From: Hondaea fermentalgiana
Taxonomy: Eukaryota > Sar > Bigyra > Thraustochytrida > Thraustochytriidae
Length of the DNA stretch: 64,000 bases
Direction: 5' to 3'
Assembly: GCA_014084085.1 (NCBI GenBank)
Contig: NPFB01000001.1
Span: forward strand, 444,277-508,276
Position numbers and translations under genes: made by a program. The notes below the pieces were generated by a model. The model was given only the letters and a program-made list of their open reading frames with translations, was not told the origin of the DNA and did not search any database. This document shows, piece by piece, positions 11,396-19,569 of the stretch (positions are counted from its first letter, which is position 1; each line of letters starts with the position of its first letter).

Positions 11396-12425
11396 AATAA
11401 CGAAGGAAGGCAGGCGCGGAGCAAAGCGAAGCCAAGCCCGACAGCCTCCGGCTCAAGTGGCCTCTCGGGAGAGAGAGAGAGAGAGAGAGATCGAAGCAGC
11501 AAAGCGCCTGGCTGCTGCAGCTGCTGCAGCTGCCTGCCCGCCTGTCTTTCGTTCAGCGAAAGAGGCACGCTTCCTCCTTCAAACGAGTGCGGCACGTGTG
11601 GGAAAGGAAAAAAAAAGGAAAGGAAAAAGGCTGGACAGAGAGTGTGGGAAGTTTTCATTCTTTCCCTTTTTCTTTTCTTTTCCCCCCTCTGGAGATCGGC
11701 CAGTAGGGAGCCATTTTTAGGCAGGTGAGCGCTGAGGGCACGACGCGTCCCGCGCGACCCCCCTCTTCCCTTTTCAGCTTTCCCTCCTTGCTTTGCTTGC
11801 CTGCCTGTCTGTCTGCCTGCGCGCGCCGCGAGGCCAGCGCGGCCCAGACCTAGACAAGCCCGGCCCAGCCCAGCCCCGTTTCCAAGTATCCGGAAGGCCG
11901 GCCGGCCGGCCTTCTTAAAGCGCGCGAGAAGAAAGAACAAAGGAAGAAAGAAGAAAGAGGAGAAACCGCGAGAGGCAAAAGGACAGAAGAAAAGGAAAGA
12001 AAAGAAAGGCACGAGCTTGTGAACGCAAGCACGCCAAGCACACAGCTTTAAACGTTGGGTGTGTACCGAAGGGAAGGAGGAAGGGGCTGTGGGCCGCAGG
12101 GAGGGTCTTTCATTCGACATCCTCTGCTCGTGTCCAGGCCAGGACCCCGGGCCCAGAAGACTGCCAGACAGACTGCTACCCAACCGGCCAGCAGCCGCAC
12201 GACGCGCAAGAGAAAGGGAAGCAAAGCGCAAAGGGCGAGGAAGGGAAGGAGAAACAGCTCGCGCGCGGCGCGCACCCAGTCTCCCTCCGTCTGACCCACT
12301 TCATCCCAGACCTGATCTGGACTGCGCGGCCGCTCTTCAGATTTGCAGCGAGCCAGCTAGCTGACAGCAGCCAGCCTGCCAGCCTACCTGCCGATCAACC
12401 AGCTAAGACAAAGCCCGCGGAATCG

Positions 12426-12455
12426 ATTAATCGATCGATCGATCGATCGATCAAT
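12426..12455. repeat. (GATC)n self-complementary array
   Basis: About six to seven GATC units, framed by ATTAATC and ATCAATC, giving a near-perfect palindrome of about 30 bases. Confidence 0.85.
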
Positions 12456-13811
12456 CCCCTGTCCGTTACCGCGCGAGTACACGGACGCAAAGTAAGCCTG
12501 GGTGGCGCTGCCCCGGCCGACTGTCTGTTTGAGGTTTCATTCATTCTTCTTTGTCCGGGGTGCTCGGGACCACTCGCTCGGCTTAGGGACCTCGCAGGGG
12601 CCACGTGCGAGGAGCGTGGCCGTGCGCGTGGACGCAGGGTCGCTCCCGGACAAGGATTCGAGCAGGCATCACGTGCGCCGTTCCGTGCTCCGTCTGGCCC
12701 GCTGCATACGATTCCATCCATCCCTCACTGTCAATCCATTCGACTTGATTGTCTCGGGTCAAGGGCAACCAAGCACTGCCCAGCAAGCGAGTACTGACTG
12801 CTTCTTTTGTTGTTTGTCTCTCTCCTCGCCTCTCTCGCTCATCTGCGTCGGCAGCCAAGTCAAGTCAGGCAAGCCCCTAACGCCGCGGCGACGGCGGCAC
12901 AGGACGCGCGCGCGCGCGCGCGTCGGCCAGTCGAGCGGCCTTTTCAACGGAGCCAGTCAGGCAAGCAGACCAAGGAGAGGTGAGAGAAGCCTTCGCACGA
13001 GGAAGCCCGACGAGTCTTGCCCGTGTCCAGTTCTGGCGCGAGCGAGCGAGCAACAAGAGCAACAAGAGCAACAGGAGCAGGCCCGCCTGAGCAACAGAGC
13101 GACCTCGATCCATCTTGCCACCGCAAGACAGACAGGCAGACAGACAAAAGGGCAGAGCGGGCATTGAGAACGAGGAGGCGCGGCGCGGTGCGGCGCGACG
13201 CGACGTGTTAGGTAGTGTAAGACAAGAGTGAGCACGGGCCCGTGCCACCGACCCATTCTCGCGCTATTCTGCTAGGCGTTGCGAAAAAGAAAGGGAATAG
13301 GGTCGTGTCCCAGCACACTGTCCCCGATCACGGCAGCCTGCTAATAAGGGGGAAACGGAAAGACCCCGATTGAGCGACGCAAGTCCATTTCGAGCAGCCA
13401 GTCTCCCGGTGTGCCAGTCCCATTGGTTGCGGGAAGCGCAATCAAGTCAACAAAGGTGGCGCCCCTCCATCGCTTTTCTTTCCCCAAGCAGCGACGCTGA
13501 GCGGGCAAAGAAGTACACGCAGCCTGTGTACAGCAGTGCACCGCTTCCTCTGCCTACATACAACCAAGATAAGAAACCACGTAAGCAAGCGCGGCGGACG
13601 TCGGCCATTTCAGACCCCAACCGGGGTGGTAAGAGAGAATCAGCCAAAGTCGCTCGACCTCCCCGTTCGCCTGCGCGCAAGCTCGCTGGCTGATTAGCTA
13701 GCGAGCGAGTCCGTCGGCGAGTCCGTCGGCGGGCGATCGGGCTCGCGTCTGCCAATCGATCGACAGACCACCTGCATAGGTCCGCCAAAACACGTGCAAA
13801 AGGACGCCCGC

Positions 13812-16121
13812 ATGCAGAAGTCTGACATCCTCGTTGAACAGCATATACCGTTTCGAGTCTTGTCCATCCCGGGGCACCAGCATCCTCTTTTCTCGTGGAG
13901 GAGGCTTTCGCGACAAATCCGCGTCGAGGCGCCGTCCGTACGGCAGAGCATGGCCTCGATCCAATGCGGCTTTGTCACGTTGCTCGACAGAAAATACCAG
14001 AGAAACAACAAGGACACCGGCCAAAAGAACCTGCGATGCTTTCCAAACTGCGACAGAACACGCGGACACATTATACATGGCTATTGCGGCACCTTTGTCA
14101 ACATCTTCGTCAAGGGAGAGTCGCCCGGCGCAAGACTTCACGCCTGGGCAATTTTCGGCCTCTACAGAGATTCACCAGACGTTCGCATCGGAGATGTTCG
14201 CAAACTACAAGACATTAGGTCAAAGTTAGAGCGCGGTAGAGGTAATCCCGGCCGCCCGTGGATCCCTGGCGAGAGAACTGAGTCTGGATTTCAGTTTAAC
14301 CGGAATAGACAAGGCTGGCACTATGGCTGGACCTCCAGCGTGCATACCTCCGACAGCGCACATGTGCTCCGCGCCTACGTTTTTGAAGAAATGCCAAACG
14401 TAGAAGGCCACATTCGCTGCGTCGGCTACGCAGAGTCATCAGAATTTCGCGTCTATTGCAGCCGACGCCGGCCTCGCGGTGCCTCGAAAGCAAAATCCTC
14501 CTCCTCCTCCTCCTCTTCCAAAGGAACCACCGACAATGCCGCGCATTCTGCTCCCACACCTGCACCATTACTGACTCCTGCAGTGAAGGCTTCGCAGGCA
14601 TCCGCATCCTCATCGTTAGCATCCTCATCTCCATTTGCTCCGGGTCAACCCGGATTGCCATCGTCTGTTCCTTATTTGCCTCCGCCTGGAAATTATGCCA
14701 ATCGTCTTCCTAGTGCTCCCGGGCCACCTGCCATGGCCATTGGATTGGGCGTCATGGAAAGCGCGACAAGCTTGCGGCCCTCAGATCAGATCCAGCGGCT
14801 CTCCTCGCTCTCGGCTTCGAATCAGTCAATAGCCTCGTCCTCATCATCCTCATCTTCTGCATCGTCGTCGTCCTCTTCGCGCCAACACCAACGTTCCGAC
14901 TCCAGATTACCCTTTGTTCCTTCCCGTGCCTCGGGGGCTCCGCATCCCGAAAGAGCAGCGCAACGTGCCACTTCCGCGCCTGCATTCCCGTCCGGCGGGG
15001 CAGCTGGCGAATCTCTCAGCGGACCGTCAAACAAGCGCAGCCTGACTTCCAGGCTGTCCTCCGAAAGCTCTTTCACCGCTGACACCACGGACCGTAAGAA
15101 GAGACCTCGCACTGCGACGGAACGAACTCCAACGTATCATCAGCACGAAAAACAGGTCCCTGATCAGCAAATTCCACAGCAATCGCTCGTCGGAATGATC
15201 GAAGCAATGCGAGCTCCGATACAATCAAAAAGTGAACACGACCTGGACGCAGCGGCTCGCCAGATGTATCAACTTGACCATTTGCAGCACCAATCGTCCC
15301 AGCACGCCGCGCAACAACGATGTACCCAATCGCAATTGCAACAGCTGCTGCAGCAGTTTTCATCGCCACAGCAGCAGCAGCAGCAGCAGGTACCGCCGCA
15401 GTCGCAGTCGCAGCCACGACCAGTCTTTCAGCACAACACAGGCCACGCGTCGGCCTCACTTGCACAAATGTCTCAGCTACAGGCGCAAGGCGGGATGACC
15501 CAGCCCATGAACACATTTCCCGACCTTCAAAACGCCTCGTGGGCTCATCAGCTCTATCTCCCTCCCAATGATCAGTACCAGCAGCCTCAGAACAATCGTC
15601 CGGAGCAGTCTGTGGCCATGTTCCAGCAGCTAGCGCAGAATAACCCGGAGGCCATGGCAGCCTTCGCGTACGCAGCAGCAGGTTTGGGGCTCTGGCCCGC
15701 ACAGACAACAACATCTGGCGTCGGCTCGCATCTTGGTGCTTCCTATCAGCCTCGCAGACCCTCTGCACTTTTGCCCCAAGAGGAACCTCCTCATGACCTC
15801 CAGCAGGAACGTGCTCGCCAGAATCTACAGGGCTTCTCATCCGCGTCCAACCTGAACATTTCCTCCATGGGCGTTGCGTACACGCGAGCCTCCCCTGCAG
15901 CGCCAGAAGTTCCACCCATCGATGAGTCCGAGCCGCGCGGCCATCTCGTGCGCGCTAACGCGACCAAGTCTCCACACTCGCCGCCCCCCGGATCCCAGGC
16001 TGCCAATCCTGGACACACGCAAGGCGTGTCTAGCTCTCTTCGCCCTTTCGGTTCCAGCGGCAGCGCAACGTGGTCCTCGAATATGGGCAACAATAATTCC
16101 AATGATGCTGAAAATGACTGA
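13812..16121 (+). CDS. Ser- and Gln-rich protein with an N-terminal ordered region, unknown function
   Basis: 769 residues from the ATG at 13812; a second ATG at 13950 (MASIQCGF) would give 723. I do not recognise the family. Residues about 50-225 look folded, with many aromatic residues and Cys; they include GHIIHGYCGTFVNIFV, WAIFGLYRD and GWHYGWTSS and end at a basic EFRVYCSRRRP. That ending resembles the close of some beta-sandwich transcription-factor domains, which is only an impression. The rest is low-complexity: Ser runs (about 235-250, 345-365), then Gln-rich, His-rich and Pro-rich text with a CAG-encoded Gln run near 15366-15388. A transcription or RNA regulator with a disordered tail is plausible. 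It is the first of three + strand genes. An imperfect direct repeat spans its stop codon. Confidence 0.75.
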   Translation: MQKSDILVEQHIPFRVLSIPGHQHPLFSWRRLSRQIRVEAPSVRQSMASIQCGFVTLLDRKYQRNNKDTGQKNLRCFPNCDRTRGHIIHGYCGTFVNIFVKGESPGARLHAWAIFGLYRDSPDVRIGDVRKLQDIRSKLERGRGNPGRPWIPGERTESGFQFNRNRQGWHYGWTSSVHTSDSAHVLRAYVFEEMPNVEGHIRCVGYAESSEFRVYCSRRRPRGASKAKSSSSSSSSKGTTDNAAHSAPTPAPLLTPAVKASQASASSSLASSSPFAPGQPGLPSSVPYLPPPGNYANRLPSAPGPPAMAIGLGVMESATSLRPSDQIQRLSSLSASNQSIASSSSSSSSASSSSSSRQHQRSDSRLPFVPSRASGAPHPERAAQRATSAPAFPSGGAAGESLSGPSNKRSLTSRLSSESSFTADTTDRKKRPRTATERTPTYHQHEKQVPDQQIPQQSLVGMIEAMRAPIQSKSEHDLDAAARQMYQLDHLQHQSSQHAAQQRCTQSQLQQLLQQFSSPQQQQQQQVPPQSQSQPRPVFQHNTGHASASLAQMSQLQAQGGMTQPMNTFPDLQNASWAHQLYLPPNDQYQQPQNNRPEQSVAMFQQLAQNNPEAMAAFAYAAAGLGLWPAQTTTSGVGSHLGASYQPRRPSALLPQEEPPHDLQQERARQNLQGFSSASNLNISSMGVAYTRASPAAPEVPPIDESEPRGHLVRANATKSPHSPPPGSQAANPGHTQGVSSSLRPFGSSGSATWSSNMGNNNSNDAEND

Positions 16122-16266
16122 TCGCCATTCATTGCACCATGAACACTGCCTTGCATTGCCTTTCACATATAACCATTTTGCAAACTTTTCAACACGCTTC
16201 TGATGATGCTGATCGCACCATGCATTGCTTCGATTTCCTCCACTTTTCATGGTTTTGCAAACTTTG
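16102..16266. repeat. imperfect direct repeat across the stop codon and 3' region
   Basis: Two related segments, each beginning with GATGATGCTGA-like text (about 16102 and 16202), carry a CATTG-rich middle and end in TTTTGCAAACTTT (16176 and 16253). The first overlaps the last codons and stop of the upstream gene. The copies differ by indels. Confidence 0.5.
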
Positions 16267-16722
16267 GCGCAATCGAACAAAAGGTGGACCCTTGTGATCG
16301 CAGAAAACCTCGCAAAAGAAAAAAGGAAAGGGGAGAAGTGATGCAAAGTATGTTACTCGCACAGATCAAGTTTAGCATTGCTGATGGCTTCATTCCTGAT
16401 TTGCTTTTCTCTCTTCTTCATCAGCACCACCAGGTTCAAGTCACCGTCCACAGCCGCGAAATAGCACAAATGTGCCAAGAGAGTTTGGTCGGTCGTTAGA
16501 GTCCTCTGCCCTGACTGATGAAGAAGTAAACTAGCAGCCTTCGACGCCGCGTGCGACGCAAAAGCGACATCCATCTGGCTGGTGCATGCGCGTCTGCACG
16601 CACGCCAATTGAGGCAGCGACAAACCGCGCTTTGAAGCCTTGCATAACGCTTCGCTCTCAGGACTGGCGTTTGCGCCCGTCAACTGGCTGGGGGTCTACG
16701 AAGTTTGCCAAAACCTTGGGTC
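16122..16722. other. spacer between two + strand genes
   Basis: About 600 bases. The left part is AT-rich 3' region with two copies of a TTTTGCAAACTTT motif; the right part is the leader of the next gene. Short frames here show no domain. A stretch near 16577 (TGCATG then TCTGCACGCACGCC) resembles one just after the bHLH-like gene (about 28126), which may be chance. Confidence 0.6.
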
Positions 16723-18120
16723 ATGTCCGCGAGCCTTAAGAGACCCAGGTCGGCGACGCACGCAGGCTGGGCAAGCACGCTACCGGGACAGGCGTGGGAG
16801 CCGAATGGCTTTGCAGCCGAGCTTCTCGCCGTTGCAGAGTCACCAGACGTCACGAGGAATGAAGATGTACGCCGACGCGTCGCGCAACGTGTTCACCTTT
16901 GGACCTCGTGCGGCGTCTCTCGCCTCGTCGATGAGTTCGTTTGGCAGAGCGGCCGCGAGGCGGTTCGAAGGGTTCACAAGTACGTAGCTCAGGGTGTGCG
17001 GGACCCAAAGTACCTTGTCATTTATCTCGAGACTTCTGCAAGCTGGCTTGCCGCATGCGTTGGGGCCATCGCAGACATTGCTGAAAAGTCAAGCAGAAAC
17101 GCACAAAGCCTTGCAAAGAGCTTGAATGTGCTGCTTGTCATCGACGCAACCACTAGCGTGGCTGCGCGCCGTGCCCTTTCCTCGGTCCTAGACCTCGCCG
17201 CGGGCCGCTACGGAATATCGATTGCAGTTTTGGACGTCGGGCAACCCGAGTGTGCCGCTTGGCGTGGAGCGTTTCGCCCAAGCGCAAAGCATCCCGCTAC
17301 TTCTGACCCAGATCGACCACGCTCGCGAAGCTGCATTTCTGGATTGAAAATTATCTGCGGCGGCGGCCATGCGCAACCGGCATGCCTCCGCGGAGAGGGG
17401 CCGTGGCTGCGTGTTTGTGGTCTTGTCAACACAAGTTCGCTCTTCACAACAAGACGATTTTGCATTGCATCGCACAAGGAGCTTACAATTATAGCTGAAG
17501 CGGGGAGTGTCGGCTCCCCGGGTAAATCTCTTGTTAAAGAGTGGAAAGACGCTCTCGCCGGCAAGAACGAGAATTTCGCTCTTCTTTGTGTCTTTGAAGC
17601 TTCCGGGCGCTACGCTCTTCTTCACAAAGCCTTGGAGTCGAAGGACGCCGAGGGCCTACGTATGACGCTTTTGCGCCCTTCATCTCAGCTGGAAAGTCTG
17701 ATTTGCGCTCAATTGCACGCGTGCAAAACGAGTATTCCAAAGCGCCGACGTGGCAGTGTCTCCGCGACACGCTCGCTCGAACTTTCTTTGCCGGAAATTG
17801 ACAAATCGTGGGTCTCGGCTTGGCGTCAGGCTCAACGCAAGCGCGATTCTTTACTCCGCGAACGAATGCAAAGTATTACAGACGCTGACGCTGACGCTGA
17901 CGCTGACGCTGTCCTGCCGCTCGAAAAGTACATTGACCTTTTGCAAGAGTGTCCTGCCCAAACTTTGACCACCGATACTCTGGCCACTTCGCCACTGACC
18001 TTGCCAACCATAGATGCGCCCTCTTTGACCATGACATCTGGTCAAATCGGACGGCTTCTTTCGACTGCTGCTGCAACATCACCCGTGTCACCATGCCCTG
18101 ACGAGCCTACAGACTTTTGA
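16723..18120 (+). CDS. orphan 465-residue protein
   Basis: Starts at the first in-frame ATG (16723, MSASLKRPRS). I do not recognise a family. Residues about 90-180 alternate hydrophobic strands and helices (YLVIYLETS, LNVLLVIDATT, ISIAVLDVG), suggesting an alpha/beta fold. No nucleotide-binding loop or catalytic motif is evident. A basic patch (PKRRRGS) lies near residue 340 and a helical charged segment near 370-385. Five exact GACGCT repeats (17881-17910) encode an Asp-Ala tract. The C-terminus is Ser/Thr/Pro-rich and probably disordered. It lies between the Ser/Gln-rich gene and MED31 in the same direction. The 3' flank carries the motif TTTTGCAAACTTTT (18131-18144), also found after the upstream gene. 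Confidence 0.7.
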   Translation: MSASLKRPRSATHAGWASTLPGQAWEPNGFAAELLAVAESPDVTRNEDVRRRVAQRVHLWTSCGVSRLVDEFVWQSGREAVRRVHKYVAQGVRDPKYLVIYLETSASWLAACVGAIADIAEKSSRNAQSLAKSLNVLLVIDATTSVAARRALSSVLDLAAGRYGISIAVLDVGQPECAAWRGAFRPSAKHPATSDPDRPRSRSCISGLKIICGGGHAQPACLRGEGPWLRVCGLVNTSSLFTTRRFCIASHKELTIIAEAGSVGSPGKSLVKEWKDALAGKNENFALLCVFEASGRYALLHKALESKDAEGLRMTLLRPSSQLESLICAQLHACKTSIPKRRRGSVSATRSLELSLPEIDKSWVSAWRQAQRKRDSLLRERMQSITDADADADADAVLPLEKYIDLLQECPAQTLTTDTLATSPLTLPTIDAPSLTMTSGQIGRLLSTAAATSPVSPCPDEPTDF

Positions 18121-18474
18121 CCCTTGTTCTTTTTGCAAACTTTTAAGCAACGTATATCAAGAAACAGATGTCTGAGCACGAGGTTGCCTCACCGATCGTA
18201 GGCTTGTAGAAAGCTCTGATCTACTGTTTTCTTCGTGCGACCGTCTTCTTGTTTGTTTGTTTTTCGATTTTTTTTGATTTTTTTCCGATTCTTTCATTTT
18301 TTGATGGCAGCTCCAGCTTGCAGAACAGCATTGATCGTTGAGCGAGTGAGCGAGCGAGGCGCGCGCGAGGAAAAGAAGGCGCGGCGCGACACGTGGCGCC
18401 GCGCAGTAGACGGCGCTTAGCTGTCTGTCTGTGAGTGTTTTCAGGCGTGGCGGCGCGTCTACAGAGCACAAACC
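18121..18474. other. upstream region of MED31
   Basis: About 350 bases. The 3' motif TTTTGCAAACTTTT is at 18131. A T-rich stretch with T-runs up to nine bases lies at about 18240-18305. A short CTGT repeat (about 18420-18432) lies about 45 bases before the MED31 ATG. No gene is seen. Confidence 0.6.
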
Positions 18475-19014
18475 ATGGCTGAGATGGAGGTCGACGCCGA
18501 CGCTGCCGCTGCGGCGACATCAGCGGACGAGAGCAAGACCGCTGAGCCGACTGCAGAGGCAGCGACTGCGGAGCCAGCAGCTGAGACGACAGCAGAGGCG
18601 GACCTGCCCTCGCTCGCGCACACAGAAAAGGAACGTCTTCGCTTTGAAGTGGAGCTGGAGTTTGTACAGTGCCTGGCCAATCCGGGCTACTTGATGCACT
18701 TGGCCCAGACCTTGGTGCTCGAGGACGAGAACTTTTTGGCGTATCTTGAGTATCTACGATATTGGAAAGAGCCAGAGTACGCCAAGTTCATCATTTATCC
18801 ACATTGTCTGTACATGCTAGACCTTCTTCGCGACAAGGGCTTTCGCGCACGACTCAAAGACCCTCAGGTTACGGAGATGATCCACTCGCAGCAGTTTTTT
18901 CACTGGCAATTCAATCGCGCTGCGGCGACGCTCGACAAGGCACCATCATTAGCGCAAGCCCCTGTAGAGGCAAACGCAGATGCTGGCGGGGAGTCCATGG
19001 ACATGAGTGCATAG
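18475..19014 (+). CDS. MED31: Mediator complex subunit 31 (SOH1 family)
   Basis: 179 residues with an ATG in a good context (ACC before ATGG). Residues 1-42 are an acidic Ala/Glu/Thr-rich leader, longer than in most MED31 proteins. Residues about 45-145 match the MED31 core: RLRFEVELEFVQCLANP, then YLMHLAQ, a central FLAYLEYLRYWKEPEYAKFI and the closing QQFFHWQF. MED31 is the most conserved Mediator middle-module subunit; it binds MED7 and bridges activators to RNA polymerase II in the nucleus. The C-terminal 30 residues are Ala-rich and not conserved. The gene faces a convergent RING-CH gene 555 bases away. Confidence 0.95.
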   Translation: MAEMEVDADAAAAATSADESKTAEPTAEAATAEPAAETTAEADLPSLAHTEKERLRFEVELEFVQCLANPGYLMHLAQTLVLEDENFLAYLEYLRYWKEPEYAKFIIYPHCLYMLDLLRDKGFRARLKDPQVTEMIHSQQFFHWQFNRAAATLDKAPSLAQAPVEANADAGGESMDMSA

Positions 19015-19527
19015 AATGAGAATGAATATATATATATATATGAAAGGTGTGAACGAGCGGTCGGGCTGATGCATGTATGCATGTCTTTGGGGGAATGGTC
19101 AGAGAAGACGGCACATGATGGAATTTGCATCGTTGCAGACCTTGATTGCATGGGAGGGGGTTACGGGGATGGCCCGCTCGGTGCATGTGATTCTATATAA
19201 AAAAATGTATCGACACAGGCGCTGCAAGACAACGCGTTGATTACTTGCGCGCTTGGATTGACCGCAAAAAGGAGCGGTCTCTTGTCTGCCCTTTGGCTTG
19301 ACTAAATCAACGAGGCTGACTAGGAAGGGGCATCGGCAGTTCTTGAAAGCTTGGGGCTCTCGAACAATTCGTATGGCACTCAAATGTTTTGTGGAGGGTT
19401 GCGGATATTCGGAAGGTGTCCTGCTGGACTCGGATAGGCTCTTTATGTGTTGACACATAAGTGCTTTTCCTCTTTGTCATCGTGACTATCGTCATCGTGA
19501 CAATCGTTGTCGCCGCCGCCGCCGCCA

Positions 19528-19563
<36 letters not shown>

Positions 19564-19569
19564 AAACAT
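19015..19569. other. spacer between convergent 3' ends
   Basis: Holds a short AT dinucleotide run (about 19028-19041), an A-rich TATATAAAAAAA stretch near 19193 and GTCATCGTGAC and CTG-type simple repeats (about 19478-19563) ending at the stop of the - strand gene. No gene is seen. Confidence 0.65.

Larger units (their letters stand above)
1338..13811. other. 12.5 kb gene-free, microsatellite-rich spacer between divergent genes
   Basis: I see no supportable protein or RNA gene. Stop-poor frames exist on both strands, but they translate to low-complexity Arg/Ala/Ser/Pro-rich or Leu/Phe-rich text with no domain, which is expected from high GC and simple repeats. The sequence is a mosaic of short tandem repeats with 3-, 4- and 5-base units, separated by GC-rich or polypurine/polypyrimidine tracts. 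Many different unit types occur: GAAA, GCAA, AGCT, TGTC, GATC, GACT, CGAA, CATT, GGCGA, GGCAA and AGC. Individual arrays are listed separately. Promoters of the PH-domain gene and of the Ser/Gln-rich gene must lie at its two ends, but no core element can be assigned. Confidence 0.7.

Noticed and set aside
18421..18444. Tiny intron in the MED31 leader (GTGAGT to TTTTCAG)
   Set aside because: The interval of about 14 bases is too short to be spliced.
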